64,000 nt of DNA from Solirubrobacteraceae bacterium (GCA_023230855.1 JALNWQ010000013.1:53278-117277); one strand, 5' to 3'. Shown: positions 42,111 through 51,584, counted from the stretch's first letter. The notes: generated by a model not told the origin, from the sequence alone. Translations and numbers: made by a program.

Positions 42111-42335
42111 ATGACCATCATGGCACCGCCGGCCCCGTCCGGCCACCCCGACGACCGGTCGATCCGACTCGACCTGACCGTCGCCGAGGCGCAGACCCTG
42201 TACATCGCGCTCGACCGCCACGCGGCGACGTACTTCACCGGCCCGGTCCGTGACCGCATCGACCGGATCCAGGACCGCCTGTCGTGCGAGCTGTTCGCGC
42301 GCGGCTCCGGCCACCCGAGCGAGGCGATCGCGTGA
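42111..42335 (+). CDS. small early protein, unknown
   Basis: 74 residues; a GAGGAACAACGC ribosome binding site precedes the ATG. Mostly helical (EAQTLYIALDRHAATYF). It overlaps the next start by 4 bp. Confidence 0.5.
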   Translation: MTIMAPPAPSGHPDDRSIRLDLTVAEAQTLYIALDRHAATYFTGPVRDRIDRIQDRLSCELFARGSGHPSEAIA

Positions 42336-42724
42336 GCATCGACATCCGGACGCGCGCCGACGGCAGCGTCATCGTCGACTGGGTCGCCGCGAACGGCGAG
42401 CAGCTCGAGGCCCGGGCCTACCCGACGTCGCAGGTCGGCGAGATGCACCTGTACGTGGGCACGCCGAGCGCGAGGTGCGGCACCACGATGGTGCTGCCGC
42501 GCGACGCGGCCCGCGCGCTCGCGTCGTCGCTGGCCGCGTTGGTCGTCGCCGACGAGGACCGCGAGACGCGGGTGCGCATCGAGCGGGAGGCCGCGGACGA
42601 CCGGTCGGGCTCCCGGGCGCTCGCCGCGCTCCAGGAGGACCCGGATCTGCAGAACGACCTGTTGGCCGTCCTGCCGGACCCCGAGGCCGAGCTGCGCACC
42701 GCGACCGAGGGGCGGGCAGCATGA
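42332..42724 (+). CDS. early phage protein, unknown
   Basis: 130 residues from GTG 42332. The beta-rich N-terminal half (IDIRTRADGSVIVDWVAANG) is followed by an Ala-rich helical half. Unrecognised. Confidence 0.5.
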   Translation: MSIDIRTRADGSVIVDWVAANGEQLEARAYPTSQVGEMHLYVGTPSARCGTTMVLPRDAARALASSLAALVVADEDRETRVRIEREAADDRSGSRALAALQEDPDLQNDLLAVLPDPEAELRTATEGRAA

Positions 42725-43206
42725 GCACCGACATCACGACGCGACCCGTCGAGGTCGTGAACCCGCTGACCGGTGAGCTCGTCGACATCGCCGCGATGGC
42801 GACCGACGCGTTGGCCCTGGAGCGCAACGAGATCCGTGCGGCGCAGGACGCGATCGCGACGTGGCGGCGTGCGATCGACGCCGAGCTCACCGCGCGGCTC
42901 GACCACGAGGCGAAGCGCTCCGCCCGCGTCGCCGGCTACAAGCTGTCGGTGACCGCGCCGACCGTCCGCGAGACGGACGCGCTCGGGCTGCGCACCGCGC
43001 TCCTGGCGCTCGCCGCGGACGGGGTGCTGTCCGAGGCCGCCGTCGACGCGGCGGTGGAGGTCGTGCCGACGTACAAGGCGAGGCGCGTCGGCATCAACGC
43101 GTTGCACAAGCACGCCGACGAGCGGGTGCGCAACGTGACGGGCGACTACGACCGCGAGGTCGAGAACGCGTCCCGTCGCGTGACCGTGACGGAGGTGGCG
43201 TCGTGA
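42721..43206 (+). CDS. early helical phage protein, unknown
   Basis: 161 residues. A long basic helix (RRAIDAELTARLDHEAKRSA) and the ending VTVTEVAS are visible. It lies two genes before the RecT-like protein, so a role in recombination or nuclease inhibition is possible, but no family is recognised. Confidence 0.5.
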   Translation: MSTDITTRPVEVVNPLTGELVDIAAMATDALALERNEIRAAQDAIATWRRAIDAELTARLDHEAKRSARVAGYKLSVTAPTVRETDALGLRTALLALAADGVLSEAAVDAAVEVVPTYKARRVGINALHKHADERVRNVTGDYDREVENASRRVTVTEVAS

Positions 43207-43430
43207 GCCGCTGCCGTTCGTGCGGTGCCCCCATCCGCTGGGGGATCACCCAGTCCGGTCGGAGGATCCCGCTCGACCCGGACCCCACGCCCGACGGCAA
43301 CGTCCGGCTGCACCCGGACGGCACCGCCGAGGTGCTGTCCGCGTACGGCCTGACCGTCAACGCCGGCCCGTTGCACCTGTCCCACTTTGCGACCTGCGCG
43401 CAGGCCGACCAGCACCGGAGGACCCGATGA
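43203..43430 (+). CDS. small zinc-finger-like phage protein
   Basis: 75 residues from GTG 43203. CRSCGAPIRWGITQSGRRIP, followed by PDGNVRLHPDG and HFATC, matches a widespread actinophage C-x2-C...H-x3-C small protein. Role unknown, probably nucleic-acid related. Confidence 0.65.
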   Translation: MSRCRSCGAPIRWGITQSGRRIPLDPDPTPDGNVRLHPDGTAEVLSAYGLTVNAGPLHLSHFATCAQADQHRRTR

Positions 43431-44386
43431 GCACCACCACCGATGTCGTGCGGCACGTGCCGTCGCCGACCCCGTCGCCGCAGGAGCTCGAGACGATGGA
43501 GCGCGTCGCCAGCCAGCTCGCGGCGAGCGGGATGTTCAAGGACGTGCGCCAGGCCGCGCAGGCGTTCGCGAAGATCGCGCTCGGGCGCGGCCTCGGCCTG
43601 GACCCGGCGTCGTCGATGACCGCGATCCACATCGTGGAGGGCAAGCCGGAGCTGTCGGCGAACCTGCAGGCCGCGATGCTCCGCCAGTTCCGTGGCCCGG
43701 ACGGCGAGCGGTACGACTACCGGGTCGTCGCGATCGGCCCGGACGGTTGCTCGCTCGTGTTCACGCGACGGTGGCCGGACGGCACGGTCGAGGAGATCGG
43801 CGCGTCGTCGTTCACCCGCGAGGACGCGCAGCGCGCCGGCCTCGCGAATCGTGGCCCGTGGAAGACGTACCCGGCAAACATGATGTTTGCGCGGGCGATC
43901 TCGAACGGTGTGGCGTGGTACGCCCCGGAGGTCACGTACGGCATGCGGGTGTACTCGGACGGCGAGATCGATCCGGGTCGCGAGTTCTCGCCGCCGGACG
44001 TGTCGAGCGAGACGGTCCCGGACGCGCCGCGGGTGGAGCGTGCGACCCGCGACGAGTACAAGTACATCTCCGACGCACGCAAGGCACTCGGGTTCGAGGA
44101 CGACCGGTTGTACGGGTCGCTCCTCGACAAGGCGGACCTCCCGGAGGGCGACACGATCCGGGAGCGACTGCGGCACGCGACGCGGGAGCAGGTCGCGGAG
44201 GTCCGCCGGTTGCTCGATGAGGTCGCCGCGCGCGACGCGGCCGCTGACGCGCCGCCGGCGGACGTGGACAGCACCGCCGTCGAGGAGCCGCCCGCCGCCG
44301 GGCCCGCGCCGGATGGTGAGCAGCAGGCGATGGACGTGCCGCCCGTCGCGGCCGCGAACGTCGGTGCGGGGGAGCCGTCGCGATGA
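43427..44386 (+). CDS. RecT-like single-strand annealing protein
   Basis: 319 residues. IALGRGLGLDPASSMTAIHI, GKPELSANLQAAMLR and KTYPANMMFARAISNGVAWY are characteristic of the RecT family found in actinophages. The C-terminal 50 residues are a Pro/Ala/Asp-rich tail. It would anneal strands during recombination-dependent replication. No 5'-3' exonuclease partner is evident nearby, but the VRR-NUC protein at 7263 joins this operon in the circular form. Confidence 0.8.
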   Translation: MSTTTDVVRHVPSPTPSPQELETMERVASQLAASGMFKDVRQAAQAFAKIALGRGLGLDPASSMTAIHIVEGKPELSANLQAAMLRQFRGPDGERYDYRVVAIGPDGCSLVFTRRWPDGTVEEIGASSFTREDAQRAGLANRGPWKTYPANMMFARAISNGVAWYAPEVTYGMRVYSDGEIDPGREFSPPDVSSETVPDAPRVERATRDEYKYISDARKALGFEDDRLYGSLLDKADLPEGDTIRERLRHATREQVAEVRRLLDEVAARDAAADAPPADVDSTAVEEPPAAGPAPDGEQQAMDVPPVAAANVGAGEPSR

Positions 44387-44685
44387 GCCTGCTCGACGAG
44401 CTGGACCCGGCCGTCGCGGTGTGGGTGCGTGCGACCGGGACGGATGTGGACGATGACGCCCAGGTCGACCGGACGGTGCAGCACGGGGACGTGCGCATCG
44501 TCCGCCGGTCGGTGCCCCGGCAGCTGGGGCCGTTGACGGCGTCGCAGGCGTTGGAGCGCGAGCTGTTCGCGCTCGACGACCCGTCGTCGCTGACCGTGGA
44601 GGAGCGGCGGTTGTTGTCGATGTTGCGGCGTGAGGCGTCGCGGGAGTCGGCACGGAGGTTCGCGGCGTCGGGGGTGGTCGCGTGA
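44383..44685 (+). CDS. early phage protein, unknown
   Basis: 100 residues. VEERRLLSMLRREASRESAR near the C-terminus is a basic helix. It overlaps the RecT-like gene by 4 bp. Unrecognised. Confidence 0.5.
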   Translation: MSLLDELDPAVAVWVRATGTDVDDDAQVDRTVQHGDVRIVRRSVPRQLGPLTASQALERELFALDDPSSLTVEERRLLSMLRREASRESARRFAASGVVA

Positions 44686-44921
44686 GCGCCGCTGCGGATG
44701 TGAGGGCCCGGCTGGAGCGCCTGGAGCTCGTGAACGCGTACCTCGTCGCCGCGCTCGGGTGGTACGCGGATCCCGACAACTGGGCTGACGGGGTGGCCGG
44801 TGAGGCGGATGCCCCGTGGGAGCAGGGTGGCCGGGACGAGTGGGTGCCGGACAACGGCGACCGTGCCCGCGCCGAGCTGGACGCGATCCGGCGCGCCGTC
44901 GAGGCCGGGGGCGGACGATGA
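44682..44921 (+). CDS. small early protein, unknown
   Basis: 79 residues from GTG 44682. A coiled-coil-like start (VRARLERLELVNAYLVAAL) is followed by a Trp/Asp-rich middle. Unrecognised. Confidence 0.5.
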   Translation: MSAAADVRARLERLELVNAYLVAALGWYADPDNWADGVAGEADAPWEQGGRDEWVPDNGDRARAELDAIRRAVEAGGGR

Positions 44922-45175
44922 TCGTCAAGTCGCTCACGGTCGATCAGCGGGCCGCGCTGGACGCGCTCAACGACCGCGGGCCGTTGGTGCTCGCGCACCG
45001 GGCGACGCGTCGCCCCGTCCAGTTGTCGCCGACGGCCCGGGAGCTGGTCGACTTGTGCCTCGCGGAGCGCATCGAGGACGACCAGGGGCGTCCGGCGCTG
45101 GCGATCACCCCGGATGGTGTCGCCGCGTTGGTGTGGGACGAGCAGGGGGAGGGGCAGGACCATGCAGGTGACTGA
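44918..45175 (+). CDS. small winged-helix-like early protein
   Basis: 85 residues. DQRAALDALNDRGPLVLAHR and ITPDGVAALVWDEQ give a pattern like a minimal winged helix. It overlaps the next gene by 14 bp. Weak inference. Confidence 0.45.
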   Translation: MIVKSLTVDQRAALDALNDRGPLVLAHRATRRPVQLSPTARELVDLCLAERIEDDQGRPALAITPDGVAALVWDEQGEGQDHAGD

Positions 45176-45452
45176 CGAGCACATCCGTCGGGCGCTGGCG
45201 CTCGGGGCGGAGGCGTCGGGCGGCTACATCGCCGCCGTCGAGCGGATCGACGCCGTCGGGATCAGAGGCGTCGAGTACGAGTCGTTCGACGGCAACATCG
45301 TGCTCCACGAGAGCGGCCGGATCGCGTCGTACGGCACCGACTCCATCGTGGACCTCACCCCCGACCAGCTCCGCGAGGACGCATGGGAGCGACTGGCCCT
45401 CGCCGACGAGGCCGCGCGCCTCGCCGCGGAGCACGGGAGCGCCGACCGATGA
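45162..45452 (+). CDS. small early protein, unknown
   Basis: 96 residues, acidic, beginning MQVTDEHIRRALALGAEASG. Unrecognised; coupled to its neighbours by overlap. Confidence 0.5.
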   Translation: MQVTDEHIRRALALGAEASGGYIAAVERIDAVGIRGVEYESFDGNIVLHESGRIASYGTDSIVDLTPDQLREDAWERLALADEAARLAAEHGSADR

Positions 45453-45799
45453 CCGCGCGTTGGCCGACGCTGGACGAGGTGGCGGCGGAGATCATCGGGA
45501 GGACCGGAATCCTCGGGCGCACCGCCTACCGCGCCGCCCGTGCCGTGGACGCCCTGTACCGGGAGCGCCTGGGGGAGGCGCTGCCCGAGGGCGGGCCGGA
45601 GCGCGACTACCTGATCGAGACGATGGCGATTGCCCGGCACTGGAAGATCCGTGGCGACTCGGGCGTCTCGTGGCACGCACGGTCGCAGGCGTCCCGCGCC
45701 TACGCGATCGACGCCTGCCGTGCCGAGTACGACGCGCTCCGCGCCGCGCTCCGTGTCGCCCTGTCCACCCCGACCCCGGAGGGCACCGATGAGCGGTGA
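45449..45799 (+). CDS. small early protein, unknown
   Basis: 116 residues, helical (YRAARAVDALYRERLGEALP). Its end overlaps the next start within an ACCGATGAG unit that recurs in this operon. Unrecognised. Confidence 0.5.
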   Translation: MTARWPTLDEVAAEIIGRTGILGRTAYRAARAVDALYRERLGEALPEGGPERDYLIETMAIARHWKIRGDSGVSWHARSQASRAYAIDACRAEYDALRAALRVALSTPTPEGTDER

Positions 45800-46115
45800 G
45801 AACGCCGAACGGCGCTGGCTCCGCAGCGAGGTAATCGACCTCATCCACGACCAGCTCCCCGTCGTCGAGGCGTACGGCCAGGAGATCGTGCCCGACCGGG
45901 CCATCGCCGAACAGGTCCTCGTCGCCCTCGACGAGGGGCCGGGCATGAGCGCCTACATGGTCCGCGCCCACTGGACGCGCGACGTCGCACGCCAGGTCGT
46001 CGTCGCGCTCCGCAACCGCCTCGCGACGCCCGACGACGTCGGCGCGGTGGGGATCGTTGAGTCGACGCTCGACGCCTACCTGTGGCGGTTCGACGAGGAG
46101 GCCACCGATGAGTGA
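45789..46115 (+). CDS. small early protein, unknown
   Basis: 108 residues (WLRSEVIDLIHDQLPVVEAY), acidic. Unrecognised. It ends EEATDE within the recurrent ribosome-binding/start unit. Confidence 0.5.
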   Translation: MSGENAERRWLRSEVIDLIHDQLPVVEAYGQEIVPDRAIAEQVLVALDEGPGMSAYMVRAHWTRDVARQVVVALRNRLATPDDVGAVGIVESTLDAYLWRFDEEATDE

Positions 46116-46371
46116 CGTGCACCCCGAGTACGAGCGTGGTTTCCGTCACGCCGCCACACAGATCCTTGACGCCCTGGACCGGCACGCGATCGCGGCCCGC
46201 AACGGCACCGGGGACGACTCGATCGTGGCCGAGGACGTGATCCGTGCCGCGGTTGCCACGGCGCCCGACAAGGACCGCCGATACAACCCTCTGCACCTCT
46301 CGCTCAGCGACATGGCGGACACGGTCGCCGAGTGCAGGCGCAACCTCGCCGCGCTGGAGGACGACCGATGA
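46108..46371 (+). CDS. small early protein, unknown
   Basis: 87 residues (ERGFRHAATQILDALDRHAI). Unrecognised; it ends ALEDDR within the recurrent unit. Confidence 0.5.
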   Translation: MSDVHPEYERGFRHAATQILDALDRHAIAARNGTGDDSIVAEDVIRAAVATAPDKDRRYNPLHLSLSDMADTVAECRRNLAALEDDR

Positions 46372-46613
46372 GTGACGGAGCACCGGAGCGGGTGTGGACA
46401 GATGTCGACGGCGAGGAGGTAATCGGCTGGTCGAACCACGAGAGCATCGTCGGGTCCGGCGAGATCGAATACGTCCGCCACGACCTCCTGGCCGCCGCGG
46501 AGGCCGAGCGGGACCGGATGCGGGAGGCGCTGGAGCATGTCCGCAACGCGGGCACCATTCCGCCCGAGCGGTACCGCGAGATCGCCCGTGCCGCACTGGA
46601 GGACCGGCGATGA
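46368..46613 (+). CDS. small early protein, unknown
   Basis: 81 residues; VRHDLLAAAEAERDRMREAL, which is common in phage 'Ead/Ea22-like' accessory proteins, is visible. Function unknown. Confidence 0.5.
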   Translation: MSDGAPERVWTDVDGEEVIGWSNHESIVGSGEIEYVRHDLLAAAEAERDRMREALEHVRNAGTIPPERYREIARAALEDRR

Positions 46614-46810
46614 GGTCGCGTCCGCTCAACCCCCGCCGCTGGCAGGCCGTCGCCGTCGAGCACGTCGAGGTGCTCAACGACGGCCGTCGCGCCGGATGGC
46701 AGACCGAGGTCACCTACCGCCGACGCCGCGACGGCCGCCCCCGGCTCGTCACGCTCACCGGACGGTGGCCCCGCCACGTGTTCATCGACCACCAGGAGGA
46801 CCGGCGATGA
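46610..46810 (+). CDS. small early protein, unknown
   Basis: 66 very basic residues with a beta-rich layout (AVAVEHVEVLND, RPRLVTLTGRWP). Unrecognised. Directly precedes the excisionase. Confidence 0.5.
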   Translation: MRSRPLNPRRWQAVAVEHVEVLNDGRRAGWQTEVTYRRRRDGRPRLVTLTGRWPRHVFIDHQEDRR

Positions 46811-47175
46811 GCGTCCTGCACGAGCTGCTCGTTGAGATCCGTCAGCACCCCGAGCTCGTCGACGAGCTCCGCGCCGAGCTCGACGCCGCGCACCCCGACA
46901 TCCTCCGCACCGCCGAGCAGATGGCCGCCCGCTGGGACTGCCACCCCAAGACCGTCGAGCGGTGGTGCCGCGCCGGCCGGATCCCCACGGCCCGCAAGAT
47001 CGGCCGCACCTGGATGATGCCCGTCGACGCGACCGTCGAGCCCGTGCGGCCACGCGACCTCGGACACGGCGAGACCCGCCGCACGCGGCGTCCGGCGTCC
47101 CCCAGCGAGCAGGCCGCCACCGACGTCGTCGCACGGATGCGCCAACGCGCCCGCCGAAACGGACGCGCAGCGTGA
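46807..47175 (+). CDS. xis: excisionase / MerR-like HTH protein
   Basis: 122 residues. EQMAARWDCHPKTVERWCRA and GRIPTARKIGRTWMMP form the winged HTH of helix-turn-helix-17/excisionase proteins. A basic tail follows. It overlaps the integrase by 4 bp. It probably directs excision by binding attP arms. Confidence 0.75.
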   Translation: MSVLHELLVEIRQHPELVDELRAELDAAHPDILRTAEQMAARWDCHPKTVERWCRAGRIPTARKIGRTWMMPVDATVEPVRPRDLGHGETRRTRRPASPSEQAATDVVARMRQRARRNGRAA

Positions 47176-48437
47176 GCGTCCACAAGGGACCCGACGGCCG
47201 CTACCGCGTCCGCTGGCGCGACGAGACCGGCCGCAACCGGCAGCGCACGTTCGACCGCAAGGGCGACGCCGACGAGTGGGACACCGAGGTTCGCCGGCTC
47301 CGCCAGCGCGGCCACCTCGGCCGCCTCGACGGCGGACGCATCACCCTCGCCGCGTACGTCGACCAGGTCGTCGAGCCAACCCACATCGCGAGGCTCGCAC
47401 CAGCAACCCAGCTCGACTACGCGGGCCTGCTGGCGACGCACATCCTGCCCGACCTGGGCAGCGTGCCGCTCAAGGCGCTCACGCTGAAGCGCCTCCGCGG
47501 GTGGCAGGCCGACCGGGTCGCCGCGGGAGCGGGAGCGACCGCGCTCAACCACGCCCTCGACCTCGTCGGCATGATCCTGCAGCGCGCCGCCGAGGACGGC
47601 GAGATCGAAGCGAACCCCGTCCGTCTCGTCCGACGACTCAAGAAGCCGCCGAGCGACGCGGTCCGGCCCCTCGCGCCCGCGACCGTGGAGGCGATCCGTC
47701 GCCGCCTCGAGCTGCGCGACGCGACGATCGTGTCGGTGCTCGCCTACGCCGGGCTCCGGCCCGGAGAGCTGTACGCGCTGCGGTGGGACGACGTGCAGGA
47801 GCGCACGATCCACGTGCAGCGCGCGGTCGACGGGTCCGGTGGCGTCAAGACGACGAAGACGACCGCGACGAGGTCGGTGCGGATCCTCGCGCCGCTCGCG
47901 TCCGACCTCGCCCGGTGGCGACTCGCGTCAGGTAACCCTCGGCCGCAGCGCCTCGTGTTCCCCGTCAACGGCCGCACCTGGGCGACGAAGACGACGATGG
48001 GCAACTGGCGCGACCGGCGGTGGCGTCCCGCATGGCGGGCCGCCGGAGCGCAGGCCGCCCGGGATGCCGGCGTCGAGCCGAACGCGCCGCTCGTCGTCGA
48101 GACCGACGGCGGTCGACGCTTCGGGCCCGGGCCGCAGACGGGCCGCGGACGCGCCGCCGCACGCATGGCGGGCCTCGATCCGCTCAAGGTCGCCCGACCG
48201 TACGACTTGCGCCACAGCTTCGCGAGCCTGCTGCTGGCCGAAGGGCGCACCGTGCACTACGTCGCTGCGCAGCTCGGGCACGACCCGCGGCTGACGCTCT
48301 CCACCTACGGCCACGTGATCGCGGAGTTCGAGGACGCTCCGCGCGTGGACCCCGACGACGCGATCCGCGAGGCCCGCGGAATCTCCGGTTCGCGTCTCGT
48401 TCGCAACGACCAGAGGACAGGTACAGATGACCAGTGA
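47172..48437 (+). CDS. int: tyrosine-recombinase integrase
   Basis: 421 residues from GTG 47172. The N-terminal arm-binding AP2-like region (VHKGPDGRYRVRWRDETGR) and the SAM-like core-binding domain (about 60-160) precede the catalytic domain. Catalytic residues are R196 (AGLRPGEL), R347 (PYDLRHSF), H370 (AQLGHDP) and Y379 (STYGHV). The usual His before DLRH is Tyr344, a substitution I believe occurs in related integrases. It lies next to attR, as expected. Confidence 0.93.
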   Translation: MSVHKGPDGRYRVRWRDETGRNRQRTFDRKGDADEWDTEVRRLRQRGHLGRLDGGRITLAAYVDQVVEPTHIARLAPATQLDYAGLLATHILPDLGSVPLKALTLKRLRGWQADRVAAGAGATALNHALDLVGMILQRAAEDGEIEANPVRLVRRLKKPPSDAVRPLAPATVEAIRRRLELRDATIVSVLAYAGLRPGELYALRWDDVQERTIHVQRAVDGSGGVKTTKTTATRSVRILAPLASDLARWRLASGNPRPQRLVFPVNGRTWATKTTMGNWRDRRWRPAWRAAGAQAARDAGVEPNAPLVVETDGGRRFGPGPQTGRGRAAARMAGLDPLKVARPYDLRHSFASLLLAEGRTVHYVAAQLGHDPRLTLSTYGHVIAEFEDAPRVDPDDAIREARGISGSRLVRNDQRTGTDDQ

Positions 48438-48450
48438 CCCCCGAAACGAC

Positions 48451-48477
48451 GGAACCGCCCTGTGCAAGGGCGGTTCC
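48451..48477. terminator. phage-supplied terminator between int and tRNA-Ala
   Basis: An 11-bp perfect stem (48451-48461 with 48467-48477) with a 5-nt loop. It can end int transcription from the left and tRNA transcription from the right, replacing the host terminator displaced to 4719-4742. Confidence 0.75.
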
Positions 48478-48482
48478 ACCTC

Positions 48483-48558
<76 letters not shown>

Positions 48559-48681
48559 AAGGTCCCTACAGGATAACGGGCCGGCGGATCGGTTGGCGGG
48601 ACGTCGGGCGCGGCCCGTGGTCGCGGGCGATCCGGTGCGTGGGTCGGGCGTCGCGGGACCGCCGACTAGGCTCCTGCGCAC

Positions 48682-50544
48682 GTGAGCTTCCGGACCCGGC
48701 TCAACCTCTTCTTCCTGTTGCTCGTCGTCCTGCCGCTCGTGGCGGTCGGGGTGGTCCTGCTGCGCACGATCGACGGGGCGGAGCGCGGCAAGCTCGAGGC
48801 GGCGATGGGGGCGCAGGCCCGCGCGGTGTCGGTCGTGCTGGGGGAGCAGCGCGACCGGGCGGCCGAGGTGGCCGCGGCGATCGCCCGTGACCGGCGGCTC
48901 GCCGACGCGCTGCGGCCCGGCGACCTCACCGCCGCCCGTCGGCGCGCCGACGAGCTGCTCGCGCCCGGCACCGCCGCCCGACGGATCCGGATCACGCTCG
49001 CGTCCGGACGGTCGTTCGACATCGGCAGTCCGACGGCGGTGCTCCCGGTGCGCAACGAGCTCGTCACCCGGGAGCGGGAGGCGCTCGGGACGCTCGAGGT
49101 GTCGGTCACGGGGCCGCGCGGGCTCGCCGAGCGGCTCACGAGCATGACCGGGCGCACCGTCGAGATCCGCGACGCGGACGGCGAGCGGCTCGCGGGCCCC
49201 CCGGGAGGGCCGCGGACGCTTCCCGCGCCGAGCCGGATCGCCACCACCGACGACGGCGACTGGATCGCCGCGACGCTCCGCGAGCGCGGGTTCGGGGACG
49301 CGACCCAGGACATCGTGCTGCTGGCGCGCGCCGAGCAGGCCGAGGCGTCCGGTGGCGAGCGCCTGGCCCTCGTCGGCACGCTCCTCCTCTTCCTCGGCCT
49401 CGCGGCCGCCGGGGGCCTCGTCATCTCGCGGTCGCTGCAACGTCAGGTCGGCGAGCTCCTCGCCGGGGCGCAACGCCTGGGGCGCGGGGACTTCAGCCAG
49501 GAGATCCCCAGCGGTGGCGACGACGAGCTGTCGCAGCTCGGGGCGGCGTTCAACGCGATGAGTCGCCAGCTGCGCGGGCGGATGGACGAGCTGCAGGACG
49601 AGCGCACTCGGCTGCGCGCCGCGTTCCGTCGGATCGGGGAGAGCTTCGCCGCGAACCTCGATCGCGAGGGGCTGCTCGAGATCGTCGCCCGGGCGGCCGC
49701 CGACGGGGTGCGGGCCGACGCCGCGCGGGCCGTGACCCGGGCCGGGGACCGGGAGGACCGTGCGACGTTCGGCGACATCACGGCGTTCACCGCGGTGTGC
49801 GACCGGGCCGAGGCGGCGACCGCGCAGGGCGGCCACGGCCTGGCGTCCGACGGGGACCTCCACGCGCTCGCGGTGCGGATGGACGGCGAGGGCGGCCTGC
49901 ACGGCATCGTCACGGTCGCCCGGACCGACGAGCCGTTCGCCGCGCCCGACGCCGAGCTCGTCGGGTACCTGTCGGGCCGCGCGGCGGTGTCGCTGGAGAA
50001 CGTGGAGCGGCACGAGGAGGCCGCCCGCGAGGCCCACACCGACGCCCTCACCGGCCTGGCGAACCGTCGGCGGCTCGACGGCCTGCTCGACGCGGCGATC
50101 GCCGACGCCCGCGCGTCCGGCGGCGCGGTGTCGCTGCTGCTGCTGGACCTCGACCACTTCAAGCGCGTCAACGACCAGCACGGCCACCAGACCGGCGACG
50201 CGGTGCTGCGCGAGGTCGGGTGGGCGCTGCGCTCCCGCCTGCGCGACGGAGACACCGCCGCCCGGTTCGGGGGCGAGGAGTTCGCGGTGCTCGTGCCGCA
50301 CGGCGACCCGGCGGGGGCGCACGCGCTCGCCGAGCGGCTGCGGTCCGGGGTGGCCGAGATCCGCGTGCCGGTGGAGGGTCACGGCGACCTGGCGGTCACG
50401 ACGTCGATCGGCCTGGCGACCGTCCGGGGCCCCTCCGCGGACGCCTCCGACCTCGTCCGTCGCGCCGACGAGGCGCTGTACGCGGCGAAGCGCGCGGGGC
50501 GCAACAGAACGATCAGCGACACCGACGTCGGCGAGCCGGGGTAA
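48682..50544 (+). CDS. membrane diguanylate cyclase (HAMP-GAF-GGDEF)
   Basis: 620 residues from GTG 48682. The first transmembrane segment lies near residues 8-28 and an extracytoplasmic sensor region covers about 30-225. A second transmembrane segment (LALVGTLLLFLGLAAAGG) leads to HAMP (about 250-305), a GAF-like region (about 320-450) and GGDEF. The active site reads GGEEF near residue 530. RDGD five residues before it is an intact RxxD inhibitory site. It makes cyclic di-GMP. TAGGCT 9 nt before the start suggests a leaderless mRNA. Confidence 0.9.
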   Translation: MSFRTRLNLFFLLLVVLPLVAVGVVLLRTIDGAERGKLEAAMGAQARAVSVVLGEQRDRAAEVAAAIARDRRLADALRPGDLTAARRRADELLAPGTAARRIRITLASGRSFDIGSPTAVLPVRNELVTREREALGTLEVSVTGPRGLAERLTSMTGRTVEIRDADGERLAGPPGGPRTLPAPSRIATTDDGDWIAATLRERGFGDATQDIVLLARAEQAEASGGERLALVGTLLLFLGLAAAGGLVISRSLQRQVGELLAGAQRLGRGDFSQEIPSGGDDELSQLGAAFNAMSRQLRGRMDELQDERTRLRAAFRRIGESFAANLDREGLLEIVARAAADGVRADAARAVTRAGDREDRATFGDITAFTAVCDRAEAATAQGGHGLASDGDLHALAVRMDGEGGLHGIVTVARTDEPFAAPDAELVGYLSGRAAVSLENVERHEEAAREAHTDALTGLANRRRLDGLLDAAIADARASGGAVSLLLLDLDHFKRVNDQHGHQTGDAVLREVGWALRSRLRDGDTAARFGGEEFAVLVPHGDPAGAHALAERLRSGVAEIRVPVEGHGDLAVTTSIGLATVRGPSADASDLVRRADEALYAAKRAGRNRTISDTDVGEPG

Positions 50545-50555
50545 GGTTGGGGGGG

Positions 50556-51482
50556 ATGGGCGTTCTGGACGACGCGATTCGCGAGCACCTCGACCTGAAG
50601 CGCCGCCACGGGGCGGATCCGGTGGACGTCGCGCGCCTCGAGCGCGAGGCGCTCGGACCGGTCACGGTGGCGGAGCTGCAGGCCGACGAGGACTGGGACG
50701 CCGACGGCCCGGTCACCGACGACCCTGCGCCGCCCCCGGCCGCCGCGCCGCCCGAGGCGCCGCCCGAGGCGCCGCAGGCCGGCTTCTACGACGCGCCCGC
50801 GCCGCCCCCCGTCCAGCACGCCGCCCCCCCGGTCGCCGAGCCGGCGCCGCAGCAGCCGGCGGCGCCCGTGGCCCACGCGCAGGCGCCCCCCGCGCCCGTC
50901 CAGCCCGCGCCCCACCAGGCCCAGGCGGCCGCGGCCCCGCCTCCGCCGCCCGCTGCGACGCCCCCGGCCCCGCCGGCCAACGATCCACCGGCCGCCGCCG
51001 CCCCTCCGCCGCCCCCGGCGATGGGCACGGCCCCTCCGCCGCCGCCGGTGAGCGGCCCGTCGGCCCCGGCCGCGACGCCGCCGGCCCGGTCGGTCCCCGC
51101 GCGGTTCCAGGAGGACGACCTCGGCGACGAGTTCGACTTCGAGAGCCGTCCGTCCGGCGCCGCGCCGCCCCCGCCGCCGGCGTCGCCGGTCGCACCGTCC
51201 ACCCCGCCGGGTGGCCTGACGCCGCCCCCGCCCCCGCAGGCCGGTGGTGGCGCCCCGGCCCCCGCCCACGCCCCCGCCGTCCCCACGCCGCCGTCGCCGC
51301 AACAGTCGGCCCCGCCGCCGCCCGTGGCCCCGCCGGTGCCGCGGCGTCGGGTCGACGCAGCGCCCCCGGCCCCGTCGACGGGGGACGACGTCCTGGCGGA
51401 CACGCCCGACTTCCTCGAGGAGACGCCGGAGCACGACCGGCTCTGGTTCGAGCAGAAGCCGCCGCGGGACTTCGACTTCTAG
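50556..51482 (+). CDS. conserved proline-rich protein
   Basis: 308 residues from ATG 50556. Conserved-looking ends, MGVLDDAIREHLDLKRRHGA and DFLEETPEHDRLWFEQKPP, flank about 220 residues of low-complexity Pro/Ala. I associate these ends with small proteins of Solirubrobacterales; function unknown. TAAGGT overlapping the upstream stop may be its -10. Confidence 0.75.
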   Translation: MGVLDDAIREHLDLKRRHGADPVDVARLEREALGPVTVAELQADEDWDADGPVTDDPAPPPAAAPPEAPPEAPQAGFYDAPAPPPVQHAAPPVAEPAPQQPAAPVAHAQAPPAPVQPAPHQAQAAAAPPPPPAATPPAPPANDPPAAAAPPPPPAMGTAPPPPPVSGPSAPAATPPARSVPARFQEDDLGDEFDFESRPSGAAPPPPPASPVAPSTPPGGLTPPPPPQAGGGAPAPAHAPAVPTPPSPQQSAPPPPVAPPVPRRRVDAAPPAPSTGDDVLADTPDFLEETPEHDRLWFEQKPPRDFDF

Positions 51483-51584
51483 GCCGCCACCGGCCGTCCC
51501 CTCGCGCCTGCGGGCGCGGGCCCTATCGGACGGTCCGTCCATCGGTGGTTGGCGGTCCGCCCGACACGCGCGATACTCCTCCAG

